Below, piece by piece: positions 21,914 through 32,714 of a stretch of DNA of 64,000 nucleotides; within the stretch, counting starts at the first letter, position 1; every line of letters starts with the position of its first letter. Source of the DNA: Centrapalus pauciflorus (taxonomy: Eukaryota; Streptophyta; Magnoliopsida; Asterales; Asteraceae); contig JAANYP010004454.1 of assembly GCA_020465985.1 (NCBI GenBank), positions 221,216 through 285,215 on the forward strand, read 5' to 3'. The translations under genes and the position numbers were made by a program. The notes under the pieces were generated by a model. That model ran no database searches. It was not told the DNA's origin and worked only from the letters and a program-made list of their open reading frames with translations.

Positions 21914-23903
21914 TGTAACATCCTCGAATTCAATTTTTGTAATTCGGATCTATTTAAGTGGAAAATTTACAATTAAGTTGAATTATGAGCAATTATTATG
22001 TATTTGGGATATTCAGAAAGTTTGTTGTTATTTTAAGAAAATTTGAACTCGGAATTATTATTATGAAGTATTAAGATTATAAAAGTTGATAATGATAAAA
22101 CTAAGAATAAATAAGTATTTTATGGAACCGATTAAGTTGAGGGGTGAAATGTGCAAAAATGATTAAAGTTGAATAAAAAATCTGAAAGCCTTTCATTTTC
22201 ACATTTGCACTCTCTCTCTACTTTCTCTCTCTAGAAAACGCTCTCTACTTCTCTCTAGATTATCTCACAAACCAACCGGCCGATTATCGAGATTTATACG
22301 TCATCGGAAAGATCTCAAGGAGTACTACAACAATCTACGGTTGGATTCTTGATTTCGTACGGATTGAGGTAAGAATCGACCCTTTTTAGTTTATGTATTT
22401 CGGTTTTGAAGAACATAAATTCGAATCTGCTATTTTTATGTGATTTAGAGCTAGTTTTGCTTGAATTTTAGCAATAATATGATAATGTATGTATAATAGA
22501 ATCGATACTAGGCTCAATACATGATATATCGGTGATTTTAGGCTTAGAAATGCATGTTTTAAAGTTGTAAAGATGAACAAACTCGAAAATACCAAGAACA
22601 CAGTCGAAATGCAAGAACAAACTCGATTTTGGTACTAAATTCGAGCATGTATTCGAGTTTAACACATGGAATTCGAAGTTAATCACCTAAATTCGAATGA
22701 TATTCGAATTTAACCCCTAAGGGTTCGAGTTTGTCCTCAAATTCGAAGGAAATTCGAGTTTAACCCCTTAAATTCGAGTTTAATGCCTAAAAATTGAAAA
22801 CCCACTCTCTAAACTCGAATATTTTGAATGAAACCCATAGTCAACACATAAAATAACAAGAGTTATTCAAAGGATAAGGTGTGAACTTGAGATGGGTTCA
22901 AACTTAGTTATGGGTCGAATTTAGACATGGACCCGAAATGGGGGAAAATATTGCAAAATTTACAAACTTGGTCTTATGAATTTTAACGGTTTTTGGCTCG
23001 AGGTATTGTTGCAACTAAATTAACAGGACCCTTGTGGTGTTGTTTAACCCACAGTGGGGTACTTGGTGGATCCGGTTGAAAGCCCGAGGAGATAATATCG
23101 GTTAAAAGTTTAATTACGCACCCACTGTGAGTACAATAGATTTCACACGTTTATATTTGTTTTATGTTAGCTTTGCCTGCTGAGACCTGTTGCTTCATTT
23201 ATTGTTTGGAATTCTACTAACTTGTGTAGATTTAGATGCACATTCATATTTGTTGCATGTCCTTTCGATTGTTGTGCATGTAGTGATAGACCGGTGGGTC
23301 GCTTCAATTACTCCGATGTTACTGCGCTATATGACCCGGAGCTGATCCCTCCGAGGTTCTGGTAGGCAGTATGTCATCCCCGATCGTACGTTTGTCTCAG
23401 ATGGTATGTTTTTATGCCGAGCTTTGGGCTCGAAGGGGCTGTGGCTCTGGTCCGTACTTGGTGTACGAAGAGGGTATACGATGTTTGTCATCGGTTTTAC
23501 CCTTGGTGCTTCATAAAGACTTATAAAATGCGTAATCTGTGTATTCACTAAGCCTTTGCTTATTCCTCAGTTGCTTTGTTTTTACAGGAAAGGGAAAGTC
23601 TGCTGCCGGGCCTTCTAGTTAGGTTGTGTGAGAAGTTCTTGGAAGATTCCTACTACTGAATCGGTAACTATGATTTGGGACAGTAATGTAATATATTCTG
23701 GATGTTGTGATAATTTAATTGGGTGTGTAGACTTAGTTTTGGTACCTTGTAGCACCGTAGGGTGTTTGACACTGTTGCACTACTTTATTTATGTATTTTA
23801 ATGCTTCCGCACTTAAATTAGGTTATCAGATCATTATGTAATTGTGTTGATGATTAATCCTGGGTGTTATATAAATGGTGGTTGTTGTGGCAAGGGTGTC
23901 ACA
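21914..23903 (+). repeat. Gypsy B 3' LTR
   Basis: 1990 bp copy of 15731-17723. Preceded by a weak purine stretch GAGCGTGGTGGAGCCC. Differences from the 5' LTR concentrate in the first 1.1 kb; the last 800 bp have only about four. Confidence 0.95.
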
Positions 23904-24652
23904 GAGAATGAGTAGAAGTTGAGTTCTTGAACTTTGTTGCACAAAACGTCTTTGAAACTTGAAGAACAAAAGAAAGAACACAATTATTGGTTGTGTGTGT
24001 GGCCTATGGCCGGATTTTGGGAGAGGAATGGTGTGTTTTGAAGGTGTGAAAATGAATGAAATTGTTGGTCTTATTTATAGATGGAAAAAGTGAATGAAAT
24101 GATGAAAGGTTGGAGGTTGAGTGCACATTTTAGCAAAATGAGTGGATTTAAAGTTGATTGAGATTGTGTAAGGCCATTTCAATAAAATATTGAAGTCAAA
24201 TGAGGGGTTTATACCTCCTATGGGGGCCGCCTTAGGAGGGTAATTATAGTGTATTTTTATTTTATTTTTTTGTATAAAAGTATTTCAAAATGTATTATTG
24301 TATTTCTCTTTTTTTGTAAGTTCATAAATACTTATAAATGCATTAGTTTAATGAAATTGTTTTAGTCTTGCATAATTAATGTTAAGTAAGTTTGTTAATG
24401 CATGATTAGTGTCACTAACCTTAATTTAATTATGTACTTAGTTGAATTAATCCACCATATCGTAAATCGATCGGATTAATTAATTCGTCGTTTCATCGCA
24501 CCGATGAAAATCTTTCTAATTGAGATGAATTTCCTTATGAAATTTGTTAATCACCTTGATTAATTGTTAATGACCACTGCTTAGGTTATAAGTTTCTAAT
24601 AACTACCGATTAGGTCATAGTTGCTAACCTGGTTTTGTGCCGGATGTTACAC
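23904..24652 (-). repeat. Gypsy A 5' LTR, segment 3 (outer end)
   Basis: Matches 2833-3584. In plus sense it ends CCGGATGTTACA at 24652. TATA box (minus) at 24072-24079. Confidence 0.9.
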
Positions 24653-24670
24653 GCAAGTTACAGAGGTATG

Positions 24671-25768
24671 TGTTGGGCAAAAGGTCACAGTCAAACCTGT
24701 TCTACATCTTAGGGGGAGATTATTAATCAAACCCGTTTGATGCACTTGAAGGTATAATTTAAGGCCTGTTAATGCCTTATTGAAACCTGATAAGTGATTT
24801 GCAATATTAATCAAAGTTGTTTACCCTGTTGCATTTGTTGCAACTAAGGCAGATTGCCCAAGCTGTTCATCTTGTTGAACGGGCTGGACATAAACTGTCT
24901 ACGCTGCTCTATCTTGTTGAGCAGTTTGGACAATCTCTAAGTGTTCTATTCTTTGTGAACAGGCTAAACACTTTATGGAATATGTTTCCATGTCCTAATG
25001 TATTATCTTGACCAAAAGATCAGTTTACAAAGTTGAAGACAAAAGTGGAAAAACAGAAGCTGCAAAGACTGCCTACGCTGTTCTGTTACATGAAGACAAA
25101 GTGGATATTTGAAATGGGTGACAGACCATTTCTTATATAAAAATGGTCATAACAGAAGATGAAAGGTTTAAAGTTGACATTCCTCTTTTAGTTAAAGCCT
25201 CCTACAACAGAGTCAAAAAAGAAAAGACAAAGATTCTGCAATGTAAAGACAATTCTGCTTTGTCAGAACGTGCAGAAAAGTTGTTTTGTCTTTTTGGAAA
25301 GACATCTCACTATCTCTATGTCCAATGTGGAAGCTTCACTGATATTCTCAGTGAGAGTATAAAAGGAAGCTTCTAAGGAATGTGAGATAACCAAAAGTGT
25401 GATATTCAGAACGTCCAAAGAAGTGTGTTTTCATGCATGCAAGTCTGCTTGAATAAAATAGTAACGTGTGTCCAAGCTGTTCTTATTCAAGTTGTCCATC
25501 TGTCTGTTTTGTAAACAGTGAGTTCATCTTAGTGAGTGTATTCATTGTATCTAGTCTGACTATGTCTTAGATTAGTTAAACATCTATTGTATCTGTCATC
25601 TCAGCTTCAACCATTCCACAGTTCAGGCTTGTTCGTAATTAACACTTGTTGATAATATACACAAACATTGAGAAAAGTGTGTTGAATTTTAAATAGCTAT
25701 ATTCACCCCCCCCCCCCCCCCCGCTACAACTTAGAGCAACATACTAGGGAAACCTTTTGGGACCTACA
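24671..25768 (+). repeat. Copia A 5' LTR
   Basis: Starts TGTTGGGCAAAAGG; the start is set by alignment with the TSD-bounded solo LTR at 54785-55892. Ends GGGACCTACA before the PBS. Contains GGGGGAG near the left end, motifs of the type CCAAGCTGTTC, and a run of 17 C at 25706-25722 where the solo copy has only six. Confidence 0.85.
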
Positions 25769-25770
25769 AC

Positions 25771-25782
25771 TGGTATCAGACC
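25771..25782 (+). other. Copia A primer-binding site
   Basis: TGGTATCAGACC, one base from the usual iMet-type TGGTATCAGAGC, two bases after the LTR end. Confidence 0.8.
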
Positions 25783-25831
25783 TAGGTTGAGTATGTGTTA
25801 ACTCTAGATCTCTCATTTTCCCTATTTCCCC

Positions 25832-28600
25832 ATGGACAACAATGCTGCCAGCTCTTCCTCGTACTATGACAATGGTTCAATGGCAAAACCCCCCAAGTTC
25901 AATCATCAGAACTTCTCTGGTTAGAAGTGCAGAATGATGCTCTACTTAGAGAATCTGGATGTACAACTACTAGAGATGTTAATGGAGGGTCCCTATGTGC
26001 CAACTTCTGTTACTACTATCACTCTTGCTGCCGAAGGAGCTGTTCCTGAAATCAGGACCTTTGAAAAGGCAAAAGCTTAATGGTCTGATGAAGACAAAAG
26101 GCTGGTTGCCCTTGATGCAAAGGACAGGAACAACCTGGTTATTTATCTTTCTGATGATGTGTTCAAACAAGTTGAGAAAATGAAAACTGCAAAGGAGATG
26201 TGGGATACTTTGTGTACCGTCTATGATGGTCCCACTGTCACTCTGGATAACAGGATCAACAATCTTGTTAGACAATATGAACTCTTCTTTGCAAGGCCAA
26301 AGGAGTCTCTCACTGAAACCTATACTAGGTTCACTACTCTAATCAATGATCTCAAAGCTGTTGGGATAACCAAGGACAGTCTAACTCTGGTAAACAAGTT
26401 TTTTGGACATTCTGCCTGAGGAATGGAATTGTATTTCTATTATCCTCAGAAACTCAGGCACCATCAAAGGTAGGGATCTTGTAAATCTGTATGGGTCCTT
26501 ACTAACTGATGAACAATCAAGGCAACAGAAAAGAAATGCATTGGAAATGTCCAAAAGAGGTGCTGCCTTAGTGGCCAGTGTGAGACAACCTGCTGGTCAG
26601 GTGTGTGATGTTTCCACACAAGCTGATCAACAGGCTGATGATGAAATGGAAAATTATCTGAGGAAGAAGACTGTGAAGATCTTACTGAATTTGATGATGG
26701 GCAAATGATTGCCATGCTTATCAGAATGTTCAATAAGAAGAGGTTTGGTGGAAAGATGGTGCAATAGAAGTCACGTGCCATAAAAAAGAAAGCATTTGAA
26801 AAAACTAAGGCTGAGTGCTTTAAATGTGGCAAAACAGGCCATATAGTTGCTAACTGTGTGTCTAAAGCTGTTGGCTCAACATCCAAACCATACAAGACAA
26901 ATAAGGATGATGGCTACAGGGTTAAGTACCTTATGGCCATGGCTAAGCTGAGAAAGTTGGAAGACTCAGTTAACTGATGGCCAACACTGATGTCCCATCA
27001 ACAAGCAGAAGGGACTCATGGCCGAGACATGTGACTGGGAGGAATCTGACTCATCATCAGATGAAGACGATAACAATTGTCTGATGGCCAACACTGATGT
27101 CCCATCAACAAGCAATTTCAAACAAGACTCGGTTGAAGCTGAGGCTCTCAGAAGCTTGGACAACTGGAACCCAACAATGATGTATAAGGTACAAAATTTT
27201 ATGGGTTACAGTTCTGATGAAAAAGTAAAAATGTTTGAATTTTTACTTGTTGATCTAAAAGCTGCTATTGAGAAGCATGATGCTTTGTTCTCTGAGATCG
27301 CTTAAGTTAAAAACTGATCTTGAGACTAAAACTAATAAACTGGACAGCTTCCATAAGTTGGAAACTGAGTTTGATGAAGTAAAACATATCAATACCATTT
27401 TATAAGAAGAAAAGAGAGAGACAGACACAAAGCATGTGAAGCTTTAAAAGATTATTGACTCTTCGTGCCAATCTGCACAGAAAGTCAATCATTGTATCAG
27501 TCAACAGATCCCTGCTCAAATACAAGCCTATCTTGGAGGGGATCTTGATACAACAGCTTCAATTGTTGAGATAAATAATCTGGAAAAAGACTTATCCACT
27601 CTTGGTGAGCTTCGAAGTACTTTCATTCATAGAGTAAATGGAAAGCTAGTCTCAACAAATAGGTTTGTCAGGCCTCAAAACACTGACAACTTGTGTGAAA
27701 AAGTTCTAAAAACTGATGATGGAATGTGTTCTCCATCAAATCAGTCTGCCAAGTGCACAGCAGGTTCACACAAGCAAAAGAAGGGAAAACAAGTTCAAAC
27801 TGCAGCTTTGGACACTAAACCTGTCAACAAGATAGGTTCTGGATCCAAAGCTGATGGTAAGAAACCTGTTAATCCTTTTTGATGCTGAACACTTTGAGAA
27901 AAAGTTTTCCAAAGGTAAGCAGCCTGCTTTCAACAAGGGTAAGTCTCACGTTGAAAGTAAATCTACCGTGATTTCAAATAAGTTTTTAAATCATAGTGGA
28001 AAACTGGTTATAAATGAAGGTAAGTCTTTCAAAACCAGAAGCAGTGATTATGTTGATAGGCAACATCCATCACATCTTAGTAAGTGCAAAGGCAAATCCA
28101 TTGCTCAACCTGAGAGAGTTGGGAATGAGTTTTCCAAACCTGTGGAAGGACAAAGGCCAATCAAACTTCCTATATATGATCTCTGCCCTCCTAAAAAAGA
28201 GGAAAGAGGACACAGGTAAAGCTGTTGCTGTTGTGCCTTCCACTCAAACTGTTGATTCTTCTAAAAATAGTAATAAATTTTCTAAACCTGCTGAGAAGTC
28301 CAACAAAATTGTTCCAGAATGTGTTACTGGAAGTACTTCTTCCAAAAAGTCTAAAAAGAGAAAATGCTATAAATGTGGGAAGAAGACACATATGGCCAAA
28401 GACTGTCCTGAAACTGAGGACATGAGGCCTGCTGACACTGCTATTTCCAACATTGCAAAAACCAGCAGTGTTGAAGTAACATGGTCAATGGGGATAGTCC
28501 AAGCTGATAGTCTGATACAATCCAAACAGGAAATATTAGTGTTGATCTTACTGGTCCATCAACAAATGTTGATGAAGAAGGAGAACTCATCCTTATAATG
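25832..28600 (+). pseudogene. Copia A gag, frameshifted
   Basis: Start ATG at 25832 (MDNNAASSSSYYDNGSMAKP). The capsid-like region shows LVALDAKDRNNLVIYLSDDV, MKTAKEMWDTLCTVYDGP and NLVRQYELFFARPKESLTET. Stops at 25922 and 26079 and a frameshift near 26400 (continues ILPEEWNCISIILRNSGTIK). Zinc knuckle 1 is CFKCGKTGHIVANC near 26818; knuckle 2 CYKCGKKTHMAKDC near 28365. Between them lie an acidic linker (EESDSSSDEDDNN) and a long, partly coiled stretch. A 34-bp direct duplication lies at 26975-27008 and 27081-27114. Confidence 0.85.
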
Positions 28601-28630
28601 AGTTCCGCTAAAAATAACTAATATTTTCCC

Positions 28631-29470
28631 ATGACACTCTGCAGGTTAAACAACCATCCCAGGTACTTGGACAGCGGTTGCTCAGGCCACATGACAGGTT
28701 GCAAGGACTTGCTGAGTGATCTTACGCCTGAAAAAAGGCCAAAAGTCACCTTTGGTGATAATGTTCAGGGATCCACAGAAGGATATGCAACCCTTCAAGC
28801 TGGTGCTGCTATATTCAAAAGAGTAGCCTATGTGTCTGGGCTAAAACACAATCTTGTAAGCATAAGTCAACTGTGTGATGCTGGCTACAAGGTTAACTTT
28901 GATGAGCACCTGGGGTACATATTGGATCCCCAAGGCAAAGTTGTGTTGTGTGCACAAAGGAAGAAAGGTGTATGTGTTGTGGACATGAAATCTGTTGATC
29001 CAACAACTGAAACCTGTTTTTTCTCAAGAAGCAATGCAGACCTAAATTGGTTATGGCACAAAAGGCTGTCATACCTGAACTTCAAGAATATCAACAAAAT
29101 CTGTAAGAAAGAGTTGGTAACAGGTTTGCCTTCTATAACCTTTGTTAAGGATAAACTCTGCAAAGCTTGTGAGAAAGTCAGGCAGAGAAAAACATCTTTT
29201 GAATCCAAGCATAATTTTTCTATTGATACTACTCTCTTCTTAATCCACATGGACTTGTTTGGACCTATTAGTGTCCCAAGTCTAGGAGGTAGAAAATACA
29301 CTCTAGTAATGGTTGATGAGTTCTCCAACTTACATGGGTGATCATTCTGAAGAACAAAGGAGAGGCTGTTAGAGAAATTATTGGATTTATCAAAAACATG
29401 GAGGTTCTGAACTCTGCTCAAGTTAAGCAGCTTAGAAGTGATCATGGTACTGAATTCAGAAATAGTATGT
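28631..29470 (+). pseudogene. Copia A protease and N-terminal integrase, cut by Copia D
   Basis: 236 open codons: protease YLDSGCSGHMTG, the pre-integrase zinc region (LNWLWHKRLSYLNFKNINKI, then CKAC), and the integrase core start LIHMDLFGPISVPSLGG. A frameshift near 29335 leads to the second-Asp region QLRSDHGTEFRNSM, where Copia D is inserted at 29471. All visible catalytic residues up to there are present. Confidence 0.9.
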
Positions 29471-30015
29471 TGGTACACCCTGTGTGACGCTAGCAGTCTA
29501 AGTATGTAATAGATAGTCATTTGTAATAGATCAGGCTTTGTTAATACAAGTCATATATGTTTGATCATGATTGTGTATGATGTTTGCATTTGCATGATAA
29601 GTTCAAAGATAGGTTCTAGAATAAGTTCAAAGGCTAGGGTTCGAACTTATCCATACCCAGACGAACTTAGTAAAGCTAAGTTCGTAGGGTATTGGACAAG
29701 TTCGTGGGCTTGGGTCTAAACGAACTTAATCTGTTAAGTTCGAACATAATCACTATAATTATGAGTTAATCCATTTTATTTCTAGACTTTTGGAGAAATT
29801 CGTGATCAGAGCTTGTATTAGTGCACGTGCGAGCTAGAGTTGATTTCAGAGTCTTTCAGAGAAATACACCGTGTCGGGTCATTCATTATATCGGCTATCA
29901 TAGTGTTCGTCTCCGGTTTCCGTGCGTGATCGATCCGTTAAGCCCCTAACGAGGATTTCGCACTCGTTGGACGGCATCACGTCAAGATTAGATCCGTGAC
30001 TGAGGTGACCTTACA
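29471..30015 (+). repeat. Copia D 5' LTR
   Basis: 545 bp, TGGTACACCC...GACCTTACA. Matches 49960-50384. Contains several AAGTTCG / GTTCGAAC motifs. Confidence 0.9.
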
Positions 30016-30017
30016 AG

Positions 30018-30031
30018 TGGTATCAGAGCCA
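30018..30031 (+). other. Copia D primer-binding site
   Basis: TGGTATCAGAGCCA, iMet-type, 2 nt after the LTR. Confidence 0.92.
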
Positions 30032-30033
30032 TA

Positions 30034-30623
30034 TAAGTGTTCTTCGTATTCTTCGTGTTTCTACGAACATTCTTGGTTTCATGACGTTTTTACCGGATAA
30101 ATCACCATTTTTGAAGTTTTTCAGAGTTCTACAAGCAAGGTAACGGGAAAAATTAATATTTGTTCACTTTTTCAGTCGAAATCATTTTTTGAATATAAAA
30201 AACATTGTTTTAATCTGAAATCTTGAAAAAGTCAAATTTTTGGTCGTTTCTCGAACTTGCGGCGCTCGAACTTAAGGGGTGTATTAGGGTTCTTCGAACT
30301 TGTCAGAATACGCTCCTCTCGAAGTTTTTCTAGGGTTTCTTCGAGTTTAACTGGCTTTCGAAGTTGTCAGAGGTTCGAACTTAGGGAGTTTTCGAATTTA
30401 AGTTGTTTCGAACTTGTCAGAAGTTCGTAGGGTTTCACGAACTTGATTCACTTCAAATTTGTCAAAACATCTAGGGTTTCTCGAACTTGCATACTTTCGA
30501 ACTTGTTGAGTTCGAACTTAAAACAATTCGAATTTAAATTTGAATTTATTCGAACTTGAATAAGTTCGAAGGATTTATTTTAAATTAAATTGTTTAAGTT
30601 CGAAAACAAAACGTTTTTAAAGA
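30034..30623 (+). other. Copia D 5' leader with TTCGAA array and possible splice donor
   Basis: No gene. A candidate 5' splice site AAG|GTAACG is at 30139/30140. From 30240 to 30615 the leader is packed with TTCGAACTTGTCAG-type motifs and AT-rich TTCGAA palindromes up to the gag ATG. The same motif set precedes the accessory ORF at 46630-46930. Confidence 0.7.
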
Positions 30624-30833
30624 ATGTCGAGTTTGCACAAATTCTTAGAAATGGACCATGAGGTTGGCAAAGCAAATTCTCCGCCCAAGTTGATGAAATT
30701 GGAAGATTACTACTGGTGGAAGGATAGGTTTGCTGACTTTGCAAGATTCATTGACATGCGTATGTGGAAATGTACTTTGGGAAGTCAAAGCCGACAACTT
30801 CTAGTGAAATAAAGTCAGGGGCCACAACATTCT
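30624..30833 (+). pseudogene. Copia D gag, N-terminal piece
   Basis: MSSLHKFLEMDHEVGKANSP, then KLMKLEDYYWWKDRFADFAR, a Copia Gag start. A TAA at 30810 ends the frame. Gypsy C follows after the target site ATTCT (30829-30833). Confidence 0.75.
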
Positions 30834-32560
30834 TGTAACGGCCCGTAATTCATTAAATATAAATTACAACATCAAACCTTGGGTATTTAATGATTTTGAC
30901 TAAATTATTAGTAATTAACTGAAACCATGCATTTTAGAGGGTTAATTATCTTAAGTTATAATTAATTATGAAAACTTGCCCAAAATTAGCTGAAATAAAT
31001 TTAAATAATTAAATTTAGCTAATTGACAAATTAAAGACTTGAAAATGACAAAATGGACTAAAATGAATAAAATTAGTCTAAAAAGATAATTCTAGCAAAA
31101 CTAGAACCTTCTTACTATTATTGCATCTGAAAATGCAAATCAGATTCACTAAGAGTAAAAATGGTCAATTCCTAAAATTTAGTAGAAAATCAGATTTTTC
31201 TCTATTTCCTATAAATAGAGCATATTATCTCCTTGAAATGGTTTAGCAAATTCAGAATTTGCTCCCTTTGAGACTCTCTCTCTAAAATATCCGACTTCTC
31301 TCTAACTTTTCTCCTAATCGGCTCAACGAAATCACGTGATTTATACGTCATCGCATAGATATCGACGAGCTCTACCATAATCTGCCATTGCATGTTTATT
31401 TTGTTCAGATTTGAGGTAAGTTCGACCCCTTTTTCTCTCTTTTGTTCCAGTTTTGAGATGTAAATCGAATTTCCTCAGTTCTTCTTCATTCAAAGATGAT
31501 TTGCTCTCGATTGGGACTTCATTTTGTTTGGAAAACGTCTATAATCATCCAATCTCGTATGCTATAGCTTGGACAAAGGTTAGTGACGTTTTCTCCCTTA
31601 TTTATGTTCGATTTTAGTTGTTGCTGTATTTTGAATGTAAAGACCCGAAATATTAATGTTGGATATGTAATAAACTCGAAAATGTGTTAGAAATGAACCT
31701 AAAATGAACCTATAAATGTTCCAAGACGTTTTAGGAAATTTGAACTAGAAATGCATGCTTAAATGATGAACAAGAAGAACAAATTCGAAAGAACCACGAA
31801 CAAGTTCGAATTCATCATCAGATAAAGTTCGAAATTGATTAAATTAATGACTTTTGGTATGCAAAAAGACCAAATTCGAATCCTAATTTCGAAAGTACCT
31901 AAATTCGAATCCTAAATTCGAAAGTACCTAAATTCGAATCCATCTAGATTCGAAACACCCTAAAATCGAAGCATAAGTTCGAAGAACACCTTAAATTCGA
32001 AGCCCAAGTTTGAAACTTGTTTAGTTTCGAGCCAAAGTTAAATTCGTAAATCAGATTAAGTTCTTGATCAGCCTTATGTTTGTGCATAACTGTAATTGAA
32101 AGCATCTTATTTTATGATTATTATAAAACTCACAAGTTTTCTAGATTCATGACCATTTTATGCTTAATTAATTAAACAGGCACTATATGAACCTTCGACT
32201 TTGGGACTAAACTTAAAACATGAAAACATTTTTTTTAATGTTATGAACCCTTAGAAATTGTATGACATGATTCGCTTTGCTAGTATTATGGTTGGCTTTG
32301 TATTAAGGCCATATTTCTGTAAATCATATGAATCTATAATAATCTGATAAGGACTCAAGGTTATACCCTGGTATGGACCTAAAGGACTTCCTGTTGACTT
32401 ATTTGACCAATGATAAGAATAGGCTCACTCTGGGACATTAGGAACTACCACAGACTCGACAACAAGACATGATAATAACCTAATTCTATTAATTAGGATT
32501 ATATAGATCATGTTATAAACTTGACATTAATATGCCAGACTTGAAACTGAACTGCAGGAA
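30834..32560 (+). repeat. Gypsy C 5' LTR, 3'-truncated
   Basis: TGTAACGGCCCG start. Matches 37443-39132 and the solo LTR. Similarity ends at GAACTGCAGGAA (32560), then different leader sequence runs to 32714, so a deletion took the LTR end and the PBS. TATA box CCTATAAATAG near 31209, bZIP-like TACGTCATCG near 31347, and possible splice donor GAGGTAAG near 31412 are visible. A TTCGAA-rich stretch covers 31780-32050. Confidence 0.9.
31209..31218 (+). promoter_or_regulatory. TATA box of Gypsy C LTR
   Basis: CTATAAATAG, repeated at the same place in the 3' LTR (near 37819). The solo LTR copy is mutated here. Confidence 0.7.
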
Positions 32561-32714
32561 ACTGACTGCTTGATACTGACTTGACTGTGTGTCGACTAGA
32601 CTGATTGCTTTCATTATAATATACTTATTTGTGATTATCTGATGTTGGCATTAGCAACGCATTGTGCTTATTTGATCCAGGAAATAATAATTATTTCCTT
32701 TATACTCTCAGCCG

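Larger units (their letters stand above)
15731..23903 (+). mobile_element. Gypsy B: Ty3/Gypsy (Tekay/Del-like) element inserted in the Gypsy A LTR
   Basis: Complete outline: 5' LTR 15731-17723, PBS, gag, protease, RT, RNase H, deleted integrase, chromodomain-like tail, 3' LTR 21914-23903. Target duplication is GAAAA at 15726-15730 and GAGAA at 23904-23908 (one mismatch). The empty site is preserved at about 2829-2840 in the other Gypsy A LTR. It is defective: four in-frame stops, protease Asp lost, integrase zinc finger and most of the core deleted. It is among the younger insertions, as the LTRs differ at roughly 30 positions by eye. Confidence 0.95.
1956..24652 (-). mobile_element. Gypsy A: degenerate Ty3/Gypsy element (Tekay/Del-like), minus strand, carrying three insertions
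   Basis: Minus-strand order from right to left is 5' LTR (9181-24652, interrupted), PBS, pre-gag ORF, gag, zinc knuckles, protease, RT, RNase H, integrase, chromodomain-like tail, PPT, 3' LTR (1956-3584). The two LTR copies share long stretches, for example around 2040-2480 with 10000-10530 and 2820-3584 with 23909-24652. The 5' LTR contains a CACTA element and Gypsy B, and the RT contains a MITE. The element is dead: RT motif FIDN in place of FIDD, an integrase deletion and many stops. The left LTR lacks about 750 bp matching 9181-9935, so its left end is truncated or continues beyond the Copia sequence at 1-1955. Confidence 0.85.

Noticed and set aside
28885..29520. 211-aa minus-strand ORF
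   Set aside because: Antisense of Copia A protease-integrase, which has unmistakable motifs on the plus strand.
30240..30615. CRISPR-like or satellite array
   Set aside because: TTCGAA motifs are short, irregularly spaced and without equal-length spacers, and this is a eukaryotic genome.
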